From assembly GCF_003002065.1 (NCBI RefSeq), contig NZ_PVZG01000011.1, positions 186,001 through 250,000 of the forward strand: a stretch of DNA of 64,000 nucleotides. Direction: 5' to 3'. How positions within the stretch are numbered: position 1 is the first letter of the stretch; each line of letters begins with the position of its first letter. Below, one piece after another: positions 42,018 through 49,828 of the stretch. The notes below the pieces were generated by a model. The model saw nothing but the letters and a program-made list of their open reading frames with translations. It ran no database searches and was not told where the DNA came from. Position numbers and translations under genes: made by a program. The DNA is from Pseudosporangium ferrugineum. Lineage in GTDB: Bacteria; Actinomycetota; Actinomycetes; Mycobacteriales; Micromonosporaceae.

Positions 42018-44524
42018 GCAGGCAAGTGTGGCAGAGGCGATCTCGGGTTGCGGCGGCGCGCCATCCGCACCACCGATCCGGACCTGTGCAGCGGGCCGGC
42101 CAGGAAGCCCGGGCGTCCCTCGGAGCCGCGCTGGAGGGTGGCCAGCAGCCGGCCGGCGCGCATCGGGCGCGCGAACAGGTGGCCCTGACCGGCGACACAG
42201 CCGAGCTCCCACAGGGCGTGCCGCTGCGGTTCGCTCTCCACCCCGTCCGCCACCACGGCGAGGTGGAGGCTGCGGGCGAGGTCGACGGTCGAGCGGACGA
42301 CCGCGGCGGCCTCGGCGGAGGTCTCGACCGCGACCACGAACTCGCGGTCGACCTTGAGCTGGTGGACCGGGATGCGGGACAGCACCGAGAGCGAGGACAC
42401 GCCCGTGCCGAAGTCGTCGAGGGTCAGCTTGACGCCGGCGTCGCGCAGCTCGGTGAGCGCCCGGTCGACCACCTCCAGCTGGCTCAGCGTGAGGGTCTCG
42501 GCGAACTCGAGCACGAGCCGGTCCGGCGGTACGGCGTGGCCGGCGAGCCGGTTCAGCACCGCGGCCGGGAAGGTCGGGTCGAGCAGGCTGCGCGGCGACA
42601 CGTTGACGGCGACGGGCAGGTCGAAGCCCGCCTCCCGCCAGGCGCCGATCGCGGCCAGCGACTCGTCGAGGACGGCGTCGGCGAACGCGGGCAACTGCCC
42701 GGACCGCTCGACGGTCTCCAGGAACTGCATCGGGGTGAGGTCGCCGTGCTCGGGATGGTGCCAGCGGGCCAGCGCCTCCGCGGAGACGACCTCGCCGCTG
42801 CTCAGGTCGACGATCGGCTGAAAGTCCACGACGAACTCGCGCCGCGCGACGGCCCGGGTCAGTTCGCCGCCGAGCACCAGCCGGCCGACGTCCGCGGTGT
42901 CGCGGGAGTGGGCGTACATGGCCGTCCGGCGGCCGCCGCGTTTCGCCTCGTACATGGCCACATCGGCGCGACGCATCAACTCTTGCACCCCGCCGCTGCC
43001 GGGGGCGAGGGCGATGCCGCCGGCCGCTTCGACCGTGAGCTGCATGCCGTCGACCTCGATCGGGCGGTCCAGGGTGGAGAGCAGTTCCGCGGCGCGGTGG
43101 GTGGCGACGGCCGGGGCGGGCAGGCCGGTCAGCAGGACCGCGAACTCGTCGCCGCCGAGCCGGGCGACCAGGTCGCCGGGGCGGGCCGCGTCCTCCAGGC
43201 GCCGGGCGACCGCGCGCAGCACCTCGTCCCCGGCGGCGTGCCCGAGCGTGTCGTTGACCTCCTTGAAGTGGTTGAGGTCGATCAGCAGCATCGCGAACAT
43301 GCCGTCCGGGGCGCGCTGCCCGAAGATCCGGTTGGCCTCGTCCAGCAGTTCGCGGCGGTTGGCCAGGCCGGTCAGCGGGTCGTGGGTGGCCGCGTACGCG
43401 TTCTCGGCGTTGATCCGCTTGAGTTGCGCGTACGCCCGGGCATTGCCGATGGCCGTGGAGAGCGACGACGCGAACGCCTGAAGCTTGTACTGCTCGGATT
43501 CGTTGAGCTTCACCGGCTTGCGGAAGCGCAGCCGCAGCACCCCGATGCTCCCGGTCTCGGGGCCGTCCAGGCGCGCCTCGACCACGGCGCCGACCCGGGT
43601 GGGCGCGTCGCGCAGGGCGCCCTCGAAGCCCAGCCGTCCCGCCGCGCCGCGCACGATCCGGGGCGGTTCGACGTCGTCGAGCTGGATCTCGGCCTCGTCG
43701 GCGGAGAAGAGTTCGGGGGTACGCGTCACCGCCGCGTGCAGCACGGCCGAGAGCTCGGTCACGTTGAGCCGGTCGGTCGTGCTGGCCAGCCGGCGCCAGG
43801 CCTCCAGGTCGGCCCGCTGCCGGATCTTCGCCCGGGTGGTCAGCTTGACCACGAGCACCACCGGGACGATGGCCCAGATCAGGTGCTGCTCCTTGCCGAT
43901 GGCCAGCACGACGAGCACGGCGAACACGAGGTTGACGAGGCGGAGCCAGGCCTGGACGTCCCAGATGCGGCGGGCCGCCTGGCGCCACGAGGTGCGCGTC
44001 GAGAGGGCCAGCACCGTGTGACCGAGGAGGTCGTCCACGATCGCGTAGGCGAACGCGGTCAGGGCCAGCCCGGCGACCAGGCGCTCGAGCGGCGGCGGCG
44101 CGGAGACGAAGTCCGATGCCGGCCGGATGCCGGCGAGGTACGCGGCCGAGGCGCCGGCGGTCGCGGCGACGGTGTCCTTCGCGACGTTGAAGGCGGCCTT
44201 CATCGGCTGTTGCCGGATGAGGACCTTGGAGGCGAGGACGCCGACGGCGGTGCAGAGGATCACCCAGGGCAGGGGCACCGTGGCGACGGCGATGAGGATC
44301 GAGCCGGAGGTGGCGGAGAAGAGACGGTTGTCCGAGCGGACCCGCAACTCCATGAAGTGGCCGCTGGCCGCCGCGATGATGGTGGTGAGGGCGAGGAGGA
44401 AGGGGAGGTCGCCGACCAGCACGCCGGGTGCCGACACGGTCGCGCGGATCAGACAGCAGACCCCCAGAAACGCGACTAGGCCGACATACAGCCGGAGCTG
44501 CTTGTCGACCTTCGCGTCGTTCAC
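42014..44524 (-). CDS. Membrane GGDEF-EAL protein (c-di-GMP turnover)
   Basis: Of 836 residues, the first 220 hold about six membrane helices (MASE-like), then a GAF-like region (about 240-380), a GGDEF domain with RLGGDEF and an upstream RPGD inhibitory site, and an EAL domain with SAEALARW, LDDFGTG and VADGVES. Both catalytic motifs look intact, so it may make and degrade cyclic di-GMP; which activity dominates cannot be told. The GTG at 44524 has GGGGCG upstream; the frame is open to 44599. Two mini-ORFs lie in its leader. Confidence 0.88.
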   Translation of the reverse strand: MNDAKVDKQLRLYVGLVAFLGVCCLIRATVSAPGVLVGDLPFLLALTTIIAAASGHFMELRVRSDNRLFSATSGSILIAVATVPLPWVILCTAVGVLASKVLIRQQPMKAAFNVAKDTVAATAGASAAYLAGIRPASDFVSAPPPLERLVAGLALTAFAYAIVDDLLGHTVLALSTRTSWRQAARRIWDVQAWLRLVNLVFAVLVVLAIGKEQHLIWAIVPVVLVVKLTTRAKIRQRADLEAWRRLASTTDRLNVTELSAVLHAAVTRTPELFSADEAEIQLDDVEPPRIVRGAAGRLGFEGALRDAPTRVGAVVEARLDGPETGSIGVLRLRFRKPVKLNESEQYKLQAFASSLSTAIGNARAYAQLKRINAENAYAATHDPLTGLANRRELLDEANRIFGQRAPDGMFAMLLIDLNHFKEVNDTLGHAAGDEVLRAVARRLEDAARPGDLVARLGGDEFAVLLTGLPAPAVATHRAAELLSTLDRPIEVDGMQLTVEAAGGIALAPGSGGVQELMRRADVAMYEAKRGGRRTAMYAHSRDTADVGRLVLGGELTRAVARREFVVDFQPIVDLSSGEVVSAEALARWHHPEHGDLTPMQFLETVERSGQLPAFADAVLDESLAAIGAWREAGFDLPVAVNVSPRSLLDPTFPAAVLNRLAGHAVPPDRLVLEFAETLTLSQLEVVDRALTELRDAGVKLTLDDFGTGVSSLSVLSRIPVHQLKVDREFVVAVETSAEAAAVVRSTVDLARSLHLAVVADGVESEPQRHALWELGCVAGQGHLFARPMRAGRLLATLQRGSEGRPGFLAGPLHRSGSVVRMARRRNPRSPLPHLPA

Positions 44525-44614
44525 TGCGGACGCCCCATGCACCCATGGTCCCCCGCTGCCCATACAGGCTGTCAATCCCTCGTCATCGGTGAGTAGCAAT
44601 CTGCTGGTCGAGGC

Positions 44615-44638
44615 TCAGCCCCAGTCGGTCTCACTCAT
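44615..44638 (-). CDS. Mini-ORF MSETDWG with strong ribosome site
   Basis: GGAGGTG (44649-44643) stands five bases before ATG AGT GAG ACC GAC TGG GGC TGA. It is the second of two near-identical 7-codon ORFs in the region before the GGDEF-EAL gene. Translation is plausible from the ribosome site; function unknown. It could be a leader peptide or a signalling peptide. Confidence 0.45.
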   Translation of the reverse strand: MSETDWG

Positions 44639-44691
44639 GTCGCACCTCCACCCCTGCGAGCCGTCATTCCGTCATCGGTGAACTGGTGGGC

Positions 44692-44715
44692 TCAGCCCCA
44701 GTCGGTCTCACGCAT
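44692..44715 (-). CDS. Mini-ORF MRETDWG with strong ribosome site
   Basis: GGAGGTG (44726-44720) is followed after four bases by ATG CGT GAG ACC GAC TGG GGC TGA. Start-to-start distance to the second copy is 77 bases, and parts of the flanks (TCACCGATGAC) are also repeated. The frame is open further upstream as a cysteine/arginine-rich string that does not look like protein. Confidence 0.45.
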   Translation of the reverse strand: MRETDWG

Positions 44716-45025
44716 CGCGCACCTCCGCTTTTGTGAATGGCGTCGGCCGGCCATTAGGCGGCCGGCCCGGGGACAAATCTCGTCGTGCTGTCCGTGCCGT
44801 TCTCTGCCCAAGAGGTTAGGAAAAGAACGACCAGCATGGAAGAATGATTTGTCGCTCGTTTCACGAATTGCGAGTTGCGCGCACTTTGTGCCGAATCCGT
44901 GACGGATTACTGACGCTCCGCAGTGGAGGCTTGCCCCCGTCGTCATCGCCCCAAACGGGGTAAAATCCCTGCTGCGGGCCGTGGCGAGCAGGATGAATGT
45001 ACGACGCCGGGTGCCTTCAGGCCGA

Positions 45026-45107
45026 ATCCGCAAAGCGTGGTGCGGATCAATTCACTGCGTAGAACGGATTGCAATCCGAATTCGCTACGCAAAGCGAAGG
45101 ATCGCTG
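45026..45107 (+). other. Cluster of inverted repeats in the AT-richer leader region before moaC
   Basis: Four inverted repeats follow one another: ATCCGCA/TGCGGAT (45026-45047), TGCGTAG/CTACGCA (45056-45091) enclosing the perfect palindrome CGGATTGCAATCCG (45065-45078), and AGCGA/TCGCT (45094-45107). The stretch 44731-45130 is clearly lower in GC than its surroundings and holds no convincing gene. The repeats may be operators or an RNA element. Confidence 0.5.
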
Positions 45108-45172
45108 ACGATGCGCAAATGCCGGGCGCGCCGAATTCCGGGGGCGGCCGGCCGGTGGATAGTCTGGCCCAT

Positions 45173-45664
45173 GTGACGAACGCAGCGAAAATGACGCATG
45201 TCGACGCCGACGGCGCGGCCCGCATGGTGGACGTGTCGGCCAAGACGGTGACCGTACGCCGGGCCGTCGCCGCCGGCCGCCTGGTCACGACCGCCGAGGT
45301 GGTGACCCTGCTGCGCGGCGACGGCCTGCCCAAGGGGGACGCCCTCGCCGTCGCCCGGCTCGCCGGCATCATGGGCGCGAAGCGGACACCCGACCTCGTG
45401 CCGCTCTGCCATCCCATCGGGCTGCACGGCGTCACCGTCGACCTCACGATCACCGACACCGGGGTGGACATCGTCGCCACCACGCGGACCGCCGACCGCA
45501 CGGGCGTCGAGATGGAGGCGCTCACCGCGGTCGCGACCGCCGGGCTCGCGTTGATCGACATGGTCAAGGCCGTCGACCCGGCCGCCAGCATCGAGGCCGT
45601 CCGCGTCCTGCGCAAGGAGGGCGGCAAGACCGGCGAATGGGTACGCCCGCAGGACCGCCCGTGA
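45173..45664 (+). CDS. moaC: Cyclic pyranopterin monophosphate synthase
   Basis: The 163-residue enzyme completes the first step of molybdenum cofactor synthesis, acting after MoaA. Family signatures include MVDVSAKTVTVRRAVA, the catalytic segment LCHPIGLHG and GVEMEALTAV. The GTG at 45173 has TAGTCT seven bases upstream and no ribosome site, so it may be read from a leaderless mRNA. It heads the operon moaC-mog-moeA-moaE, in which every junction is a 4-base start/stop overlap. Confidence 0.95.
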   Translation: MTNAAKMTHVDADGAARMVDVSAKTVTVRRAVAAGRLVTTAEVVTLLRGDGLPKGDALAVARLAGIMGAKRTPDLVPLCHPIGLHGVTVDLTITDTGVDIVATTRTADRTGVEMEALTAVATAGLALIDMVKAVDPAASIEAVRVLRKEGGKTGEWVRPQDRP

Positions 45665-46146
45665 TCCGCGCCCGCGTCATCGTCGCCTCCAACCGTGCCG
45701 CCGCCGGCGTGTACGAGGACACCAGCGGTCCCCTGCTCGTCGCCGGCCTGCGCGACCTCGGCTGCGAGGTGGACGCGGCGCCGGTGGTGGTGCCCGACGG
45801 TCCCCCGGTCGCCGAGGCCCTGCGCGCGGCCGTCGCCGACCGCGTCGACGTGGTGCTGACCAGCGGTGGCACCGGTGTCACACCCACCGACCGCACCCCC
45901 GAGGCGACCCGGCCGCTGCTCGACTTCGAGGTGCCCGGCATCGCCGAGGCGATCCGTGCGTACAGCCGGGACAAGGTGCCGGCCGCCGCGCTGTCCCGGG
46001 GGCTGGCCGGGGTCGCCGGGCGTACGCTGATCGTGAACCTGCCGGGCTCGTCGGGCGGCGCGCGGGACGGGCTCGCGGTGCTCGGCCCGATCCTCGCCCA
46101 CACCGTGGAACAGCTCCGCGGCGGCGACCATAAGCTGCACGGGTGA
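45661..46146 (+). CDS. mog: Molybdopterin adenylyltransferase (MogA/MoaB type)
   Basis: The 161-residue protein has the signature DVVLTSGGTGVTPTDRTPEAT and the later LIVNLPGSSGGARDGL of the MogA/MoaB fold, which adenylylates molybdopterin before metal insertion. Its start (GTGA) overlaps the moaC stop. Whether it is the MogA- or MoaB-type cannot be decided without alignment. Confidence 0.92.
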   Translation: MIRARVIVASNRAAAGVYEDTSGPLLVAGLRDLGCEVDAAPVVVPDGPPVAEALRAAVADRVDVVLTSGGTGVTPTDRTPEATRPLLDFEVPGIAEAIRAYSRDKVPAAALSRGLAGVAGRTLIVNLPGSSGGARDGLAVLGPILAHTVEQLRGGDHKLHG

Positions 46147-47369
46147 GCGCACAGAGCATGCCGATCGACTGGGACAAGGCCCGCACCCTGGCCTACGAGG
46201 CCGGACGGGCGGCGGCGGGGCCGGCGGAGCACGTGGCCCTGGCCGGTGCTGACGGCCGTACGCTGGCGGAGCCGCTCGTCGCTCTTGCCGATCTGCCCGC
46301 CTTCCCCACCTCGAGCATCGACGGCTGGGCCGTGCGCGGCGAGGCACCGTGGCGCCCGATCGGCCGGGTGCTGGCCGGCTCCACGCCGCCGCCGCTGACC
46401 GAGGACGGCACGTGCGTCGAGATCGCCACCGGCGCGATGGTCCCGTCCGGCGCGGCGGCCCTGGTCCGGGTCGAGGAGTCGGCCCGTGACGCCGAGGGAC
46501 GGGTCAGCGGCACCCCCCGGCCCCAGCCGGAGTGGCGGCTCGCGGGCGACGAGGCGCGCCGCGGCGAGGAGCTGCTCCCGGCCGGCACGCCGGTGGACCC
46601 CGCGGTGCTCGGCATGGCGGCCACCTGCGGCTACGACACCATTCCCGTACGCCCGCAGCCCCGCGCCGCCCTCCTCGTCTTCGGCGACGAGCTGCTGACC
46701 AGCGGCCCGCCGGGCGAGGGACGGGTCCGTGACTCGCTGAGCCCCCTGGTCCCCGCGTGGCTGCGCCGCTATGGCGCCACCGTGGATTCCGGCGCCGTCC
46801 TGGGCCCGGTGCGAGACACCCTCGAAGCCCACCTGGAGGCGATCCGGCACGGGCTGGCGGTCGCCGACGTGGTCTGCACGACCGGCGGCACGATGCACGG
46901 TCCCGTCGACCACCTGCACCCGGCCCTGTCCACCCTCGACGCCGAGTACGTGGTCAACACCGTCGCGGTCCGCCCCGGCTTCCCGATGCTGCTCGCCCGG
47001 GTGGCCGGACCGGACGGCCGCCCGCGGTTCCTCGCCGGGCTGCCGGGCAATCCGCAGTCCGCGGTCATCGCCCTGGTGTCGCTGGTCGCGCCGCTCCTGG
47101 CCGGCCTGCACGGGCGCGACCTGCCGGCGCTGCCGCGGGTGGAGCTGGCCGCGCCGGTGCCCGGCCGGGGCGGCTTCACCCACCTGGCCCTGGCCGCCCT
47201 CGACGCCGACGGCCGCCGGGCGACGCCCGTGGGCCACGCCGGCTCCTCCATGCTGCGCGGTCTCGCCCGCGCGCACGGCTTCGTCGTGGTCCGCCCGGAC
47301 CGGCAGGCCGCCGCCGGCGAGCTCGTCTCCTTCCTGCCCCTTCCGCTGTCTCCCGGGGAGCGCCCATGA
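46143..47369 (+). CDS. moeA: Molybdopterin molybdotransferase MoeA
   Basis: The 408-residue enzyme inserts molybdate into adenylylated molybdopterin. Seen are the N-terminal FPTSSIDGWAVR (usually SAMDGYA), the domain with EIATGAMVPSGA, the MogA-like domain (VVCTTGGTMHGPVDH) and FLAGLPGNPQSA. The usual SVGDYD/SGGVS-like catalytic segment reads TTGGTMHG, so the active-site aspartate is shifted (PVDH); this variant protein should be checked against canonical MoeA. GTGA overlap with mog; ATGA overlap with moaE. Confidence 0.88.
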   Translation: MSAQSMPIDWDKARTLAYEAGRAAAGPAEHVALAGADGRTLAEPLVALADLPAFPTSSIDGWAVRGEAPWRPIGRVLAGSTPPPLTEDGTCVEIATGAMVPSGAAALVRVEESARDAEGRVSGTPRPQPEWRLAGDEARRGEELLPAGTPVDPAVLGMAATCGYDTIPVRPQPRAALLVFGDELLTSGPPGEGRVRDSLSPLVPAWLRRYGATVDSGAVLGPVRDTLEAHLEAIRHGLAVADVVCTTGGTMHGPVDHLHPALSTLDAEYVVNTVAVRPGFPMLLARVAGPDGRPRFLAGLPGNPQSAVIALVSLVAPLLAGLHGRDLPALPRVELAAPVPGRGGFTHLALAALDADGRRATPVGHAGSSMLRGLARAHGFVVVRPDRQAAAGELVSFLPLPLSPGERP

Positions 47370-47797
47370 CCAGCACCGACACCGTCCGGATCGCCGAGGT
47401 CGGCGACGTCGCGCTGGACCTCGCGGCCCACGAGAAGGCGGTGGCGGACCCGCGCGCCGGGGCCGTCGTGTCCTTCCAGGGCGTCGTCCGCGACCACGAT
47501 CACGGCCGCGGCGTGACGGTCCTGGAGTACGAGGGCCACCCGACGGCCGCGGCGGTGCTGCGGGAGGTCGCGGACGAGATCGCGGCGGACCCCGACGTCT
47601 ACGCGGTGGCCGTCTCGCACCGGATCGGCACGCTGCAGATCGGCGACGTGGCGCTGGTGGCCGCGGTCAGCACCGCGCACCGGGCGGCGGCGTTCGCGGC
47701 GTGCGGCCGCCTGGTCGACGAGGCCAAGGCCCGGCTGCCGATCTGGAAGCGGCAGGTCTTCACCGACGGCACCGAGGAATGGGTCAACTGCCCCTGA
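47366..47797 (+). CDS. moaE: Molybdopterin synthase large subunit
   Basis: The 143-residue protein transfers sulfur from MoaD to the pterin precursor. GAVVSFQGVVRDHDHGR, LEYEGHPTAA, HRIGTLQIGD and IWKRQVFTDGTEEWV are the standard MoaE motifs, the last with the catalytic lysine. Its partner moaD is encoded 10 kb to the right. The gene ends convergently over the last codons of the GT87 gene. Confidence 0.95.
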   Translation: MTSTDTVRIAEVGDVALDLAAHEKAVADPRAGAVVSFQGVVRDHDHGRGVTVLEYEGHPTAAAVLREVADEIAADPDVYAVAVSHRIGTLQIGDVALVAAVSTAHRAAAFAACGRLVDEAKARLPIWKRQVFTDGTEEWVNCP

Positions 47798-49133
47798 CGA
47801 GCGGCTCCCGCGGCGGCGGGATGATGGCCGGCCGGTCGGAGGCGACGCGCGGCGCCGGGGCGGTGGGCGCCGCGCCCGGTCGCCACGGCAGGGCGTTGAC
47901 CAGCAGGATCAGGGCCAGGGCGTACGAGTTGCGGGACACCGGGTCGGTCAGGCCGCTCATCGGGGCGAGCACGACCAGCAGGTACGTGAGCACGGCGGCC
48001 GTGGCGAGCCCCGATCCCGGCCGGCGCGGGCGCAGCGACGGCGGCCGCCGGGCCGCGAACCGGCGCCGGGCCGCCTCGTCGAGCAGGACCAGCACCGCGG
48101 GCAGCACCCAGACGAGCTCGTGCGTGCCGGTGACCGGGCCCGTGATCGCCGCGGTGATGCCCACCAGGGTGAACGCGGTGACCTCGTCGCCCTCCGCGTG
48201 CGCGGACCGGGCCCGGATCATCCCCACCGCCACGACGAGCAGCGAGAACGACAGCCACAGCAGCAGGGGCGTGGAGGCCGAGTCGTACAGCCGGGCCAGC
48301 ACGCCGGCCAGCGACTGGTTGGCGGGCGCGTCGACCGGGCCGCTGCGGTCGATCCGCCACAGCACCTCGCCGGCCCAGGCCACGGTCTCGTGCGGGGCGA
48401 TCAGCAGCGCGCCCGCCGCGGCCGCCGCCGTGGTGGCCGCGGCGGTGAGGGCGGCCCGCCACTGCTTCGTCACCGCCAGGTAGCCGATGAAGAACGCCGG
48501 GGTGACCGCCAGCGCCGTGGCCAGGCCCACGCCGATCCCGGCCCAGCCGCCCTCGATCCGCATCCGGCGCAGCCTGGGCGCGGGTACGGCCGGGGCCGGG
48601 CGTCCGGGCCACCAGCGCGCCCGCCGGTCCGCGCAGGCCCGCCGGCGCAACGCCACGATGTCGGCGGTGACCAGCCCGAACACCAACAGGTCGAGGGTGC
48701 CGAGGCCGAGGGAGGCGCGTACCGGCTCGGCGGTCAGGGCGAGGGCGCCGGCGGCGAGCACCACCGGCCAGCGGCGGCGGCCGTATCGCCGGGCGACCGG
48801 GCCGGCCAGGGCGATGAGGGCCAGCGCGAGCGCCGCGACGCCGGCGAGCGCCACCAACCAGCCGGCGACCGGCAGCGGCAGGACGGCGGCGAGCGCCACG
48901 AGCAGCGCGGCGGGCGGCGGCAGGGCGGTGCCCAGGTGGCTGTCCGGGGCCCGGTACGCGTACAGCCCGTCGCCGGCCAGCCAGCTCGCCGCGGCGCCGC
49001 GATCCAGGGCGAGGCTGCTGAAGCCGTACCGCTGGGCGATGGTGGTGATCGCCGCCAGGATTCCGACGCAGGCGAGGCCGACCACGACGGACCGGGAGGT
49101 CAGGGGGCGTGCCGATGTCCGCATAGCGGGCAT
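47784..49133 (-). CDS. GT87-family mannosyltransferase, membrane protein
   Basis: The 449-residue protein has about 10 membrane helices. It lacks a long N-terminal extension and shows DRGAAASWLAGDGLYAYR in its first external loop and GVLARLYDSASTPLLLWLSF and TGTHELVWVLPA later, a pattern common in actinobacterial alpha-(1,2)-mannosyltransferases. The probable donor is polyprenol-phosphate mannose and the product lipoglycan. GGGAGG lies eight bases before ATG at 49133. It overlaps the moaE stop by 14 bases from the other strand. Confidence 0.82.
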   Translation of the reverse strand: MPAMRTSARPLTSRSVVVGLACVGILAAITTIAQRYGFSSLALDRGAAASWLAGDGLYAYRAPDSHLGTALPPPAALLVALAAVLPLPVAGWLVALAGVAALALALIALAGPVARRYGRRRWPVVLAAGALALTAEPVRASLGLGTLDLLVFGLVTADIVALRRRACADRRARWWPGRPAPAVPAPRLRRMRIEGGWAGIGVGLATALAVTPAFFIGYLAVTKQWRAALTAAATTAAAAAGALLIAPHETVAWAGEVLWRIDRSGPVDAPANQSLAGVLARLYDSASTPLLLWLSFSLLVVAVGMIRARSAHAEGDEVTAFTLVGITAAITGPVTGTHELVWVLPAVLVLLDEAARRRFAARRPPSLRPRRPGSGLATAAVLTYLLVVLAPMSGLTDPVSRNSYALALILLVNALPWRPGAAPTAPAPRVASDRPAIIPPPREPLVRGS

Positions 49134-49212
49134 GCCCGACCTCCCGTGGCTCGTCCGCTCGGTGCTCTGACCGCTTAACGGCGCGACGCCCGGTTTGGTG
49201 ATTGCCGGATGA

Positions 49213-49788
49213 TCAACCCGGGAGGCGACGGGCGGCGACCGCGGACCGGGCGGCGATCCTGGCCTCGCGCCGGGCCGTGCGCACCGTGCGCCGCGCGGAC
49301 CGCTGGGAGCGCTCGACCGCGCGGCTGACCGATCGCTGCGAACGCCCGAGGGCGTGGCTGGTCCGATACCGCAGGCCGGGCTTGCCCTGGGTGTCCACCG
49401 CCGCGAGCAGCAGCCCGCCGAGCAGCGCCACGTTCTTGAGGAAGTGGGTCTCGTGCTGGGTCCGCTCCGGCTCCGGGAACGTCCAGAACGGATGCCCGGC
49501 GATGGTCGTCGGCACGAGCCCGGCGGCGAGCACCGCGGCGGAGGGCCGGGTGAACCGCCCGGTGGCCAGCAGCAGGCCGGCGGCCACGTCGCTGGCGGCC
49601 TTGAGCCGGACCAGGGCCCGGGCCTCGCTCGGCAGGCGCGGATCCACCTTCTCGATCATCGGACCGACCCGGTCGGTCACCCGCTTGGCGGCGGCGACCT
49701 TGGAGTCGGGGTTGAGCACGATGCGGGCTCCGCTGACGACGAAGATGGCACCGAGCATGGCACGGGCGGCGGCGCGTACGGGCTTCAT
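49213..49788 (-). CDS. DoxX family membrane protein
   Basis: The 191-residue protein has the four-helix DoxX core (residues 8-135: AMLGAIFVVSGARIVLNP, ASDVAAGLLLATGR, HFLKNVALLGGLLLAAVDT) and an unusually basic C-terminal tail with repeated SQRS/RRTVRTAR motifs. DoxX proteins are membrane proteins implicated in redox or oxidative-stress tolerance in mycobacteria; the exact role here is unknown. GAGG precedes the ATG. Confidence 0.88.
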   Translation of the reverse strand: MKPVRAAARAMLGAIFVVSGARIVLNPDSKVAAAKRVTDRVGPMIEKVDPRLPSEARALVRLKAASDVAAGLLLATGRFTRPSAAVLAAGLVPTTIAGHPFWTFPEPERTQHETHFLKNVALLGGLLLAAVDTQGKPGLRYRTSHALGRSQRSVSRAVERSQRSARRTVRTARREARIAARSAVAARRLPG

Positions 49789-49828
49789 AGCCTCGTTATA
49801 CCCGGGTCCACCGACATTGACCCTGCCA

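Noticed and set aside
40704..44546. One 1280-codon protein covering the GGDEF-EAL gene and the GT-C protein
   Set aside because: The part before 42017 is an out-of-frame shadow of the GGDEF-EAL gene; the real GT-C start is the GTGA overlap at 42017.
44692..45033. 113-codon minus-strand frame ending in MRETDWG
   Set aside because: The upstream part is Cys/Arg/His-rich without protein-like pattern, while a perfect ribosome site stands right before the last ATG.
45026..45172. Moco riboswitch before moaC
   Set aside because: The stems do not fit the published motif as far as I can judge, and the likely transcript start lies after them.
46769..49178. Long frames opposite or out of frame with moeA and the GT87 gene
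   Set aside because: Composition is typical of shadow frames in high-GC DNA; the genes themselves have clear motifs.
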